Positions 27,048 to 36,196 of a DNA stretch of 50,453 nucleotides are shown piece by piece. A model generated the notes under the pieces. The model ran no database searches. It was not told the origin of the DNA and saw only the letters and a list, made by a program, of their open reading frames with translations. Positions within the stretch are counted from its first letter, which is position 1, and every line of letters begins with the position of its first letter. This DNA is from Brachyspira sp. G79 (GTDB taxonomy: Bacteria > Spirochaetota > Brachyspiria > Brachyspirales > Brachyspiraceae): the NCBI RefSeq assembly GCF_002379365.1, contig NZ_JQIU01000008.1:326131-376583 (forward strand). The letters are read 5' to 3'. The position numbers and the translations under genes were made by a program.

Positions 27048-27078
27048 TATTCAAAATAATCATTAGGAAGGTATATTT

Positions 27079-28563
27079 ATGAGCGACAAGAAACAAATTA
27101 ATTATACTTTTATAATTTCTATTATAGTTACTTTATTAGTTGTTATATGGGGCATTGCTTCTCCAAAAACTTTTGAAACAGTTGCAAATACTATGTTTAG
27201 TTTTTTAGTAGATAAATTCGGTTGGTTTTATACTATTACAATGATGAGTTTTGTAGTGTTTGCTGTATGGATAGGTTTTTTCAGCAAATATAAAAATGTA
27301 AGATTAGGTGCTCAGGATTCTAAACCTGAATACAGTTTTTTAACATGGTTTGCTATGTTATTTTCTGCTGGTATGGGTATAGGATTAGTATTTTGGGGAG
27401 CAGCTGAACCCATGAATTATTTTGTGGCACCTCTAGGGGCTGAACCAGGAACTCCTGAAGCAGCACAATTTGCTATGCAGAAATCTTTTTTGCATTGGGG
27501 ATTTCATCCTTGGGCTAATTATGCTATTTTAGCTTTGGCATTAGCTTTAATGCAGTTTAGATATAATAAACCAGGAATGGTAAGCAGTGTATTTATTCCG
27601 CTTATAGGAGAGAAAAGAGTAAACGGACCTATTGGAAAAATTATAGATATATTTTCAATATTTGCTACTGTTGCAGGTATTGCTACTTCTTTAGGTCTTG
27701 GTACTTATCAAATTAACAGCGGTTTGAAATTCTTATTTAATGTTCCAGAAACAGTTTCTGTACAGTTAAGTATAGTTATAATAATTACTATAATATACAT
27801 TTTTTCTACAGTTACAGGATTAGACAGCGGTATTAAGCATTTATCTAATATTAATGTTTATATATTCACTTTTGTTATTATAGCTTGTTTTTTAATAGGG
27901 CCTAGTATTAAAATATTAGACACTATGATAGAGGCTACTGGCGATTATTTGCAGACATTTATAGGCAGTAGTTTAGAAACTGGGGCTTTCTTTAATAAAA
28001 AATGGTATGGTTCTTGGACTATATTTTATTTTGCTTGGTTTATAGCTTGGGCACCTTTTGTAGGTACTTTTATAGCACGTATATCAAAAGGACGTACTAT
28101 AAAAGAGTTTATTATTGGTGTATTAATAGCTCCTTCTTTGGCTTCTTTTATATGGTTTGTTATAGCTGGTACTATGGGTATAGAACAAGGATTAGAATTT
28201 GCTAAAGAAGCTATAAAATCTACTCCTACTACATTATTCAGCGTATTGAGCAATTATACATTTGGAAACATTATTTCTATGATATGTGTTTGTCTGCTTG
28301 TAACTTTCTTTGTTACTTCTGCTAATTCTTCCACATTTGTATTGGCTATGTTTAGTTCTAATGGAGATTTGAATCCTACAGGTCCTAAAAAGATTTTATG
28401 GGGTGTATTGCAGTCTGGATTAACTTTAGCTTTAATGATAGGTACATCTAATGGACTTCAAATGCTTCAAACTGCTTCTATAGCGGTGGCATTCCCATTT
28501 GCATTTATTATGATATTTGCTATGATATCAATAGTAAAGGTTTTGCAAAAAGATTATATTTAA
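27079..28563 (+). CDS. BCCT-family glycine betaine/choline/carnitine transporter
   Basis: Inner-membrane carrier of 494 residues with about twelve spans. BCCT signatures are present: SAGMGIGLVFWGAAEPM, FLHWGFHPWANYAILAL, and the hallmark GSWTIFYFAWFIAWAPFVG, which includes the aromatic substrate box. It follows the second grd pair closely and most likely imports glycine betaine as electron acceptor and carbon source. AAGGTA is the only ribosome site visible. Choline or carnitine remain possible cargos. Confidence 0.9.
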   Translation: MSDKKQINYTFIISIIVTLLVVIWGIASPKTFETVANTMFSFLVDKFGWFYTITMMSFVVFAVWIGFFSKYKNVRLGAQDSKPEYSFLTWFAMLFSAGMGIGLVFWGAAEPMNYFVAPLGAEPGTPEAAQFAMQKSFLHWGFHPWANYAILALALALMQFRYNKPGMVSSVFIPLIGEKRVNGPIGKIIDIFSIFATVAGIATSLGLGTYQINSGLKFLFNVPETVSVQLSIVIIITIIYIFSTVTGLDSGIKHLSNINVYIFTFVIIACFLIGPSIKILDTMIEATGDYLQTFIGSSLETGAFFNKKWYGSWTIFYFAWFIAWAPFVGTFIARISKGRTIKEFIIGVLIAPSLASFIWFVIAGTMGIEQGLEFAKEAIKSTPTTLFSVLSNYTFGNIISMICVCLLVTFFVTSANSSTFVLAMFSSNGDLNPTGPKKILWGVLQSGLTLALMIGTSNGLQMLQTASIAVAFPFAFIMIFAMISIVKVLQKDYI

Positions 28564-28593
28564 TCAATATATTCTATAGATAATATAATTTAT

Positions 28594-28630
28594 AAGAGAG
28601 AGTTTATTTTTTATAGGCTCTCTTTTATTT
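28594..28630. terminator. Bidirectional terminator between BCCT gene and ankyrin gene
   Basis: AAGAGAG / CTCTCTT (28594-28600 with 28618-28624) followed by T. The minus-strand ankyrin frame ends at 28625. Confidence 0.7.
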
Positions 28631-29391
28631 TATATATTCCTTTAATATTTTTACACATTCTTTATTATCAAGCATTTCTGCCCACATTAATGCTGTTGTT
28701 CCGTAATTATCTTTTTCGTATAAATCGCTTCCATTTTCTAATAACAGTTTTAATACATCAATACTATTACATTCAGCAGCAAGCATTAAGCAGTTATTTC
28801 CATCGCTGTTTTTAGCATTTATGTCTGCTCCGTTTTTTATCAAAACTCTCATATTATCATACAAATTGTTATAAGCAGCCCACATAGCACAGCTGCTTTT
28901 ATCTTCATCCATTTCATTAATATCTGCTCCATTATCTATTAAGAGCTGTATAATTTCAGGGTTATTTTTTTTTGCTGCCCATATAATAGGTTTTTCTCCA
29001 TATGTATTTTTTATATTTATATCAGCATTATTATCTAATAATATTTTAACAGCATCTATTTTTCCGTTTCCAGATGCCCACATAATAGGTGTTACGCCTT
29101 TTTTATCTTGTATATTTATATCAGCATTATTTTCTATGAGTATATTAACTATATCTATTTTATCATTTTCTATAGCAAACATTATAGCTGATTTACCGTT
29201 AATATCTTTTTATTTATATTAATTTCTTTTTTTATTAGCTCTTCTGCTATATCATTAAATCCAAAATAAGAGGATAACATTAAGGCATTAGTATCCTTAT
29301 AAAATACTGCATTATTTATATTTAGTGTTTCATTAATTAAGTTATTTATATCAAGGCTCTTTATTAAATTTATAATATTTTCATTTTCCAT
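28625..29391 (-). pseudogene. Ankyrin-repeat protein gene with a single-base frameshift
   Basis: Two overlapping frames make one ankyrin protein of about 255 residues. The first (from 29391) reads MENENIINLIKSLDINN...KKEININKK and then leaves frame; the second reads MFAIENDKIDIVNILIENNADINIQDKKGVTPIMWASGN to the end. The break is at a run of five T (29207-29211, A5 in the message). One extra A would give NKKDINGKSAIMFAI, exactly the expected ankyrin sequence. About six ankyrin repeats follow. There is no signal peptide, so it is probably cytosolic. It could be a true mutation, a switching tract or a sequencing error. Confidence 0.75.
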
Positions 29392-29411
29392 AATAATATC
29401 CTAATACAATT

Positions 29412-29774
29412 TTATTTTTTAGGTTTAAATGTTAATGATATAGAGTTTACGCAATGTCTTGTATTTTTTTCTGTAAGATGTTCTCCCTGAAATACATGTC
29501 CTAAATGTCCGCCGCAATTACTGCATGTTATTTCTATTCTGTATCCGTCTTCATCTAATGATCTTCTTACAGCTCCTTTTATCTCATCATCAAAACTAGG
29601 CCAGCCGCAATGTGATTTGAATTTGTCTTCTGAACGGTATAATTCAGCACCGCATTGTTTGCAGCAGTAGACCCCTTCTTCAAAAAAATCATTATATTTT
29701 CCTGTAAACGGATATTCAGTACCTTTAAAAATTATTACATTTTTTTCTTCTTGCGTAAGCTCTCTTTTTTCCAT
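29412..29774 (-). CDS. msrB: Peptide methionine-R-sulfoxide reductase
   Basis: Repairs methionine-R-sulfoxide in proteins using thioredoxin. The 120-residue single-domain enzyme has both zinc pairs, C38-K-Q-C41 and C84-S-N-C87, the GWPSF substrate loop with nearby C56 as possible resolving Cys, and the catalytic C108 in RHCVNS. AAGGAGG precedes the ATG. It lies between a GNAT gene and the ankyrin gene on the same strand, with short gaps, so the three may be co-transcribed. Confidence 0.96.
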   Translation of the reverse strand: MEKRELTQEEKNVIIFKGTEYPFTGKYNDFFEEGVYCCKQCGAELYRSEDKFKSHCGWPSFDDEIKGAVRRSLDEDGYRIEITCSNCGGHLGHVFQGEHLTEKNTRHCVNSISLTFKPKK

Positions 29775-29810
29775 AGTATATTTTTACCTCCTTTTTTATT
29801 TAATTTAAAA

Positions 29811-30383
29811 TTATAAAAAACTATTTATAATACTTTTTATTTTATCATTTGGAATATCTTTTATATTTATAATATCTTTAGGTTTATCAAGACTTTTAGA
29901 AATTTCCTTTTCAAATAGTCCTACATTATACCAATTATCACTTTTGTATCCTACATTATGATAAGTACCTATAAGATTAAATCCTAAAGAATAATGAAGT
30001 TTTTCGCTTTTTTCATTAGGCAGTGTAACTTTAGAATATACATTTTTTATTCCCTGATATTTCAAAATCTCTATAATTATAAAGCATAATTTTCTGCCTA
30101 TGCCTTTAGAAGTATTTGAATTATCTATATATACAGAAAGCTCTGTATTCCAGTTATATGCTTCTCTTTCCATAAACTTATTAGCATAAGCATATCCTAT
30201 TATTTTGCCACTTTCATCTTCGCATACTAAATACGGATATTTTTTAATTATATTTTCTATTCTTTTTTTGAACTCTTCTTCAGTTGGGAGTTTGTACTCA
30301 AAAGTAATAGGGGTATCAATATAATGAGAATATATTTTTAGTATTGATAAAGTGTCTTCTATAGCAGCTAGTCTTATTTTCAT
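29811..30383 (-). CDS. GNAT N-acetyltransferase, phosphinothricin acetyltransferase-like
   Basis: Acetyl-CoA dependent transferase of 190 residues. The N terminus IRLAAIEDTLSILKIYSHYI, the FEYKLPTEEEF segment, the acetyl-CoA loop NTSKGIGRKL and the HYSLGFNLIGTYHNVGYK end match the PAT/MnaT branch, which acetylates amino-acid-like amines such as methionine sulfone or phosphinothricin. The adjacent msrB makes an oxidised-methionine substrate conceivable, but that is a guess. Confidence 0.85.
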   Translation of the reverse strand: MKIRLAAIEDTLSILKIYSHYIDTPITFEYKLPTEEEFKKRIENIIKKYPYLVCEDESGKIIGYAYANKFMEREAYNWNTELSVYIDNSNTSKGIGRKLCFIIIEILKYQGIKNVYSKVTLPNEKSEKLHYSLGFNLIGTYHNVGYKSDNWYNVGLFEKEISKSLDKPKDIINIKDIPNDKIKSIINSFL

Positions 30384-30714
30384 TTTTATTTCTTTTTTAT
30401 TTATTTTAAATTATTATTTTATTATTATATACTGCAATTATATTTTTGGGAATATCAGTTGGTCTTTTATAATAAAATCGTTGACTTTTTTTTATAGTAT
30501 GATATTATATATGAAGCCGATTATATTGGTAAACTTTTCCATAATAGCAAAACGCTCTTAAATTATTAATTATTTTAATAATTAGAAAAGACGTTGTTAC
30601 TTTAATTTTAAGTAATCAAAGCATTATGATTTTTAATAATACTAATGTTTTTTATAATGTATGAAATTTATGGATAGGGTGCCGTAGTCGGTACTCTATT
30701 TTATTTTAAAGGAT
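30384..30714 (+). promoter_or_regulatory. Long structured leader of rpsB-tsf
   Basis: A promoter-like pair TTGACT (30481-30486), 16-bp spacer, TATTAT (30503-30508) would give a leader of about 200 bases. Near its end an 11-bp hairpin (30674-30684 with 30689-30699, loop TAGT) is followed by TTTTATTTT and then the ribosome site AAAGGAT. This resembles a ribosomal-protein autoregulatory or attenuator leader; it matches no motif I can name with certainty. Confidence 0.5.
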
Positions 30715-30720
30715 ATGATT

Positions 30721-31536
30721 ATGTCATTACCAGTTATGAAAGACCTTTTAGAGGCAGGCGTACATTTCGGACACCCAACTAGAAAATGGGACCCTAGAAT
30801 GAAACCATTTATTTTCCAAGAGAGAAATGATATCTATATCATCGACCTTATGAAAACTTTAACTTATGTAAAAAAAGCATATGATGCAGTTAAAGAAATG
30901 GCTAGAAATGGCGGAAATGTTCTTTTTGTAGGCACTAAAAAACAAGCTTCACAAAGCATAAAAGAAGCAGCTGAAAAATGCGATATGTACTATGTTAATA
31001 ACAGATGGCTTGGCGGTATGCTTACAAACTTTGCTACTATCAAAAAAAGTATTGCTAGACTTAAAAGAATAGAAAAAGAAGAAGTTGACGGTACATTCGA
31101 TAAACTTCCTAAAAAAGAGGTTATTTTACTTCTTAAAGAAAAAGAAAGATTAGAAAAAAACTTTGCTGGTATTAAAGATATGGAAAACTTGCCAGACATG
31201 CTTTTCGTAATAGATCCTATGCAGGAGGCTATTGCTGTGAGCGAAGCTAGAAAATTGGGAATACCTGTAGTTGCTGTAGTAGACACTAACTGTAACCCAG
31301 AAGTAATTGACCACCCTATACCTGGTAACGATGATGCTATCAGAGCTATAAGTTTATTTGCTGGTGTTGTTGCTTCTGCTGTTATAGAAGGTCAGAATGA
31401 AGCAGGTAAAGAAACATTGGCTAAACATGACTCTTCAAGCGAAGTACCAGAAGAAGAAGTTTATGACAATAGTGCTACTGAAGCGGCTGAAGCTATTGCT
31501 GAACAATATGGTGTTTCTCAGGAAGATGATGAGTAA
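30721..31536 (+). CDS. rpsB: 30S ribosomal protein S2
   Basis: Small-subunit ribosomal protein. The 271-residue sequence has the S2 hallmarks [33 protein letters not shown] and [31 protein letters not shown]-terminal acidic tail follows. I start at 30721 (MSLPVMKD), eight bases behind the AAAGGAT; an ATG six bases upstream is also in frame. It is followed by tsf as in most bacteria. Confidence 0.97.
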   Translation: MSLPVMKDLLEAGVHFGHPTRKWDPRMKPFIFQERNDIYIIDLMKTLTYVKKAYDAVKEMARNGGNVLFVGTKKQASQSIKEAAEKCDMYYVNNRWLGGMLTNFATIKKSIARLKRIEKEEVDGTFDKLPKKEVILLLKEKERLEKNFAGIKDMENLPDMLFVIDPMQEAIAVSEARKLGIPVVAVVDTNCNPEVIDHPIPGNDDAIRAISLFAGVVASAVIEGQNEAGKETLAKHDSSSEVPEEEVYDNSATEAAEAIAEQYGVSQEDDE

Positions 31537-31581
31537 TTAAATACTAAAAATAATAAATTAAATATATAAGGATAATTTTCA

Positions 31582-32436
31582 ATGGCAAATATTAATATGG
31601 ATATTATTAAGGAGCTTAGAGAACGTACAGGTGTAGGCATTATGGACTGTAAAAAAGCTCTTCAAGAAACTGACGGTGATATGGATAAGGCTATTCGCCT
31701 TCTTAAAGAAAAAGGTGCTGCTGTTGCTGCTAAAAAAAATGAGCGTACAGTTAAAGAAGGTTCTATAGGTTTTTGTGTTAATGATGATAAAAATAAACTT
31801 GCATGCATAGAACTTCAATGCGAAACTGATTTTGTTGCTAAAAATGAATTATTTATCAATTTAGCTAAAGAGATTGCCAATACTGCTATGGGATTTGATG
31901 ATGTGTCAGTAGATTCTCTTCTAAATGCTAAAGGTTCTAATGGCGACACTATTCAAGGTATGATAAATGAAGGTATACAGAAATGGGGAGAAAAAACAGT
32001 ACTTGCAGAAGCTAAAGTTATGAAAACAGATGGTTTCTTTGGTACTTATTGCCACTTCAATAATAAACTTGTTGCTATAGTAGAATTTGATGTTAAACCA
32101 AAAGGTAAATGTATAGAAATAGCAGATCAAATAGCTATGCATGTTGCTAGTGAAAAACCTTTGGCTTTGAATAGGGAAGGAATTGACCCTAACGCTGTTA
32201 AAGAGCAAAAAGAAATATTTGAAAAACAAGTTAGAGATGCTGGCAAACCAGAAAATATGATAGAAAAAATAGTTGATGGTAAAATGAGTTCTTGGTATTC
32301 TGAAAGCGTGCTTATAGACCAAAAATTATTTACTGACAACAAAATCTCTATTAAAAGTTTGATAGATGAAATCTCTAAAGAAGCAGGTTCTCCAGCTACT
32401 ATTAAAAACTTTGTAATTGTTTCATTAGGTTTATAA
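31582..32436 (+). CDS. tsf: Elongation factor Ts
   Basis: Nucleotide exchange factor that recycles EF-Tu. The N-terminal UBA-like domain has IKELRERTGVGIMDCKKALQET, and the core has the EF-Tu contact motif CIELQCETDFVAKNELF. The length of 284 is normal. It lies 45 bases after rpsB, forming the usual pair, and ends before a strong terminator. Confidence 0.97.
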   Translation: MANINMDIIKELRERTGVGIMDCKKALQETDGDMDKAIRLLKEKGAAVAAKKNERTVKEGSIGFCVNDDKNKLACIELQCETDFVAKNELFINLAKEIANTAMGFDDVSVDSLLNAKGSNGDTIQGMINEGIQKWGEKTVLAEAKVMKTDGFFGTYCHFNNKLVAIVEFDVKPKGKCIEIADQIAMHVASEKPLALNREGIDPNAVKEQKEIFEKQVRDAGKPENMIEKIVDGKMSSWYSESVLIDQKLFTDNKISIKSLIDEISKEAGSPATIKNFVIVSLGL

Positions 32437-32463
32437 TTAAATAATTACTTAAAAATAAAAATT

Positions 32464-32497
32464 AAGCGGATTGTTATTTTTATGCAGTCCGCTTTTC
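32464..32497 (+). terminator. Terminator of rpsB-tsf
   Basis: AAGCGGA / TCCGCTT (32464-32470 with 32488-32494), extendable by three pairs, followed by T. Confidence 0.85.
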
Positions 32498-32513
32498 TAT
32501 TATCATATTATGG

Positions 32514-32823
32514 TATATACCTAAACAAATATGATTTGTCAGTTTTGAGTTATTAATAAATGTAATTATAAGTTATAAAAACATAAAGTATTATTAGTTG
32601 TTAATAAAATAAGTTTTATAAGTTTTAAATGTAAAATAAATAATTTATTTTACATAATAATAGGTAATCAGCCGCTACCACTTCGGGTACTTCCTCACTT
32701 CGTTCAGTCGCGTTGACATTTGATAATAATAAATAATACCGTGCGGGAAGGTGCACGCGAAGCGTCCCGAACGAAGATGAGGGGGAGCTCGCTGTTGACA
32801 AACTTAAAAATTTTCAGTATATA
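32514..32823. repeat. Dispersed intergenic element, copy C
   Basis: Bounded by a leftward promoter-like end, CTGACA-N17-TATATA on the minus strand (32542 to 32514), and a rightward TTGACA-N17-TATATA (32795-32823). The left end closely matches the inverted right ends of copies A and B (TATATA, then a CTAAACAA-type spacer, then TGTCA), and the right end matches copy D. The interior differs from the other copies and holds a G/C-rich patch (32673-32790). The right -10 box touches the stop codon of the lipoprotein pseudogene. Confidence 0.55.
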
Positions 32824-34623
32824 TCAATTAATCTCAAAAGTATAATGCGTAACAGCCTCGTCAGGACGGAAATAATCGCTGCCCTTGTCTTTAATTATTT
32901 TTAACATATCAGCCATAGCTTTATAGTATAAGAAATAATAATCATACTTTTTGTAGTCTTCCATAGTTTTAGAAGCCTCAAGTAAAGCATAATATTTCTG
33001 TGAAAGATTCAAAGCCGTTTCGTATTGGCTGTTTAATTTAAATTGCCTGTCATAATCCACCAAACGCACTATTTTGCTGTTGAAAGTAAATAAATCAGCT
33101 CCTCCGCTCTCCCAGCCTATAGCGGAAGTTAATTGATTATTAGGCACAACATTAATCCAGTCGGATTCCTGTGCTTTGTCTGGAGGAATTGAAGACACTT
33201 GTAATTGATAATAGCCAGACTTTTTAATATGCTCTTCTGTAACGGTAAAGTTAGTTTCAAATCTGTCAACCGTTTCCATAATCTCTTTAATTGGCGGCAT
33301 AGGATAAGTACTGTTGAAAGTCCTGTAATATTTGCCGTTTAACTCAGTGTATGAAGGCTCGAAAGGCGTACCGTCAGGAGGTTCGTATGATAATAAAGGA
33401 ACTTCATAATCAAATGTCCTATATATTCCAAGTTTAGAGATATCTACATCTTTTTCTTCTTTCCAGTTTATACCGTCTTCTGTTGACCATGTTTTTGAGG
33501 CATCTGCAGCAGGTTCACTAGTATATTTCCAAAGATTATCATTTTTATCATACTCATAATAATGAATATCGCCGCTTTCAAATACATATAATTTATTTTT
33601 ATCATATAAATCATACCGAATATATATATGTGTTTTTCTTCCTTCGCGTAGAGGAAATTCATGTTCTATCCAATTATTATTATCTGAAGTATCTTTATTT
33701 ACATCAACACTATAATATCTCATTCCAATACTAAATTTAGGAGCAGAAGGATCTCTGTATCCTTCAGGATTTGTATCAATAGGGCTTTCCTAAGCAAAAA
33801 GAAATAATCTGCCCTTAAGATAAAATAGTGATGAAAAACTTAAACCATGTACACCATATCTACCCTGTATAGTAGGATTATCTTTATTAGGCTTTGGAAT
33901 ATAATAAGTTTTATTTTCTCTATTTGCCGAGTATGCCCAATTTATAAGACTGTCTGATTCTCTGCTGATAAAATCCATAGTATAACTTGTATAGACACCA
34001 AAAGGATAGTAAGGAGGTGAATAAATAACACCATCAATATTTAGTTTTTCAAATTTTACTTCATATAAAAATTCGCCGTATGCTTTTTGTTCAGGATTTG
34101 ATGGTATTGATACTTTATTCGCTTCTATTATTAATTTTTTTGAATTTAGATTAGTCCAATATTCCGTTTGTTCTAAATCACTGCCTGAGGAAAGGCTGTG
34201 TATTTTGGTTATTGTACTGCCGTCATTTTCTATTCTTAATACTGCTCCTTTGCCTGTGTGGTTAAGTGTTTTTGTGTTTGGGTTGTATTGGTATTCATTT
34301 GTAGCTAAAACATACCAGTCATTTTTAAACTTAAATCTTCTTCCATATCCGCCGAACACTGTACCGTTTGCCACTACTTCGGGTTTCACTTCGATTGGCT
34401 TTTCTTCAATATCTCCTTCCTCTGGAGGCGTTGGAACTGGGGTTGGGTTTGGGTAGTCTGGTATTTCTGGTTTATCATCTTCTATATTTGGAAATGCTGT
34501 TGGGGGTGGTATATATGTGGGGCTTAATAAATTAATCTTCTTACATGACATTATCAATACTACTATCAAAATCAATAAAAGAAGTAAAAAATACATTTTC
34601 TTATTAATAAAGTTCTTTTTCAT
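32824..34623 (-). pseudogene. Paralogue of the large lipoprotein, interrupted by an in-frame TAG
   Basis: The frame from 34623 encodes a signal peptide, lipobox (IMSC), proline-rich linker and first half, and stops at TAG (33790-33792, minus strand). The same frame continues with E-S-P-I-D-T-N-P-E-G-Y-R-D-P-S-A-P and runs to 32824, so one base change splits an otherwise intact 599-residue homologue of the 9.7-11.5 kb lipoprotein. There the matching place reads TPKRTYVDENPTGYRDPSAP, so the TAG stands near Lys/Arg positions. The rest carries no other defect, which suggests a recent mutation or an expressed truncated lipoprotein. Confidence 0.8.
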
Positions 34624-34787
34624 ATAATAACTCCGTTACTTTTTACTGTAGAATTATCCCTTTATTAATTAATACGTAAAAAATTAAATATGCACGTAAA
34701 AAAATTGAAAATTTTTTAAAAAAATAGGCTTTTGAATATTAATAAATAATAAACAAAAACCTATAAATAAAAAATATATATCGGAGG

Positions 34788-36041
34788 CTAAAATTTGTGA
34801 ATGTCTATGTTTTTTTCTAATCTTTCTAATTCACTTTTTAAAAATTCTTTCCATTTGTCTGCTCTGAATATCGGAGAAGTTATGAATATATCTTTATCTC
34901 CTCTTCCAGACATATTAACTATAATTACATCATCTTTTGTGTATTGTTTGGCATATTCTATAGCCTTAGCACCAGCATGGGCACTTTCTAATGCAAATAT
35001 TACTCCCTCATTTCTAGCAAACTCTTTAACTGCATTAATTGCTTCTTTGTCAGTAGCATAAGTAAACTCTATTCTTCCAGATTCTCCCAAATATGCAAGC
35101 TGAGGACCTACACCGGGATAGTCCAAACCAGCAGATATAGACATAGTTTCTGATATTTCGCCATTTTCTTTTAATATAAATTTGCTCATATACCCTTGAG
35201 CTGCTACATCTTTGGCATAAGGGTTTTTCATTCTAATGGCATTTTCTCCGAGGTTCATGCTTATACCGCCTGCTTCAACAGCTATTAATTTTGGATTTTC
35301 TCTTTCTATAAAAGGCTCAAAAAATCCTATAGCATTAGAACCGCCACCTACGCATGCTATCATAGCTTTAACATTTAAATTCTTTTCTTGTATTTGTTTA
35401 TCCAATTCTTTTCCTATTACCGATTGGAAAGTCCTGACAATATCAGGGTAAGGGCTAGGTCCTACTGCACTTCCAAGCAAATAGTGAGTATCTTTTAAAT
35501 CTTTAACCCAATCTTCTAATGCCGCATCAACAGCATCTTTAAGTCCTCTTCCTCCTCTGGTGACCGACACTACATTAGCTCCGTATAGTTCCATAGAGGC
35601 TACATTAGGCTGCTGTCTTTTTACATCTATCTCGCCCATATATATAGAACATTCAAGTCCTAGCTTGGCACATGCTGCAGCGGTGGCAAGTCCATGCTGA
35701 CCTGCTCCTGTTTCTGCGATAATCTTCTTCTTTCCCATCTTCTTGGCTAAAAGTGCCTGACCTATTGAATTGTTAATCTTATGTGCTCCTGTATTTGCTA
35801 AGCCTTCAAGTTTCACATATATTTTAGCACCGCCGATTTTTTCTGATAGGTTTTTAGCATACATTAGAGGAGTAGGTCTTCCTATAAAATCAGCTCTTAA
35901 TTCCTCAAGCTCGCTTAAAAACTCTTTGTCATTAATGTAATGTGCAAATGCTTCTTCCAATTCAATTAATAATTTCTCTAATGGTTCTGGTACGAATCTC
36001 CCTCCGAATTTACCGAAGAACCCCTTATTACTGTTTTTCAT
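34788..36041 (-). CDS. trpB: Tryptophan synthase beta chain
   Basis: PLP enzyme joining indole and serine to make tryptophan. Numbered from the ATG at 36041 (417 residues), the PLP lysine is K88 in NTGAHKINN, the catalytic Glu is E110 in AETGAGQHG, and the phosphate loop is GGGSNAIG. AAGGAT precedes two nearby starts (36047 and 36041). No trpA or other trp gene is adjacent, so it may salvage indole or act as a serine deaminase. Confidence 0.93.
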   Translation of the reverse strand: MKNSNKGFFGKFGGRFVPEPLEKLLIELEEAFAHYINDKEFLSELEELRADFIGRPTPLMYAKNLSEKIGGAKIYVKLEGLANTGAHKINNSIGQALLAKKMGKKKIIAETGAGQHGLATAAACAKLGLECSIYMGEIDVKRQQPNVASMELYGANVVSVTRGGRGLKDAVDAALEDWVKDLKDTHYLLGSAVGPSPYPDIVRTFQSVIGKELDKQIQEKNLNVKAMIACVGGGSNAIGFFEPFIERENPKLIAVEAGGISMNLGENAIRMKNPYAKDVAAQGYMSKFILKENGEISETMSISAGLDYPGVGPQLAYLGESGRIEFTYATDKEAINAVKEFARNEGVIFALESAHAGAKAIEYAKQYTKDDVIIVNMSGRGDKDIFITSPIFRADKWKEFLKSELERLEKNIDIHKF

Positions 36042-36096
36042 AATCATAAATCCTTAAATTAAAATGTTTTTCTTAGTAATATTACTTTATATAGTA

Positions 36097-36124
36097 ATAT
36101 TAACACATCTATAAAATTTGTCAA
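36097..36124 (-). promoter_or_regulatory. Promoter of trpB
   Basis: On the minus strand TTGACA (36124 to 36119), 16-bp spacer, TAATAT (36102 to 36097), about 55 bases before the start codon. Confidence 0.65.
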
Positions 36125-36196
36125 GATATTTTTTTATTTTTATTATCAAAAAATAGTTTATAATAATTTAATAAAATGCCTATTGGAGTTATGCTG

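Noticed and set aside
33790-33792. Recoding of TAG (pyrrolysine) in the lipoprotein paralogue
   Set aside because: No sign of pyrrolysine genes or a matching element; the intact paralogue has ordinary residues there. A plain nonsense mutation is simpler.
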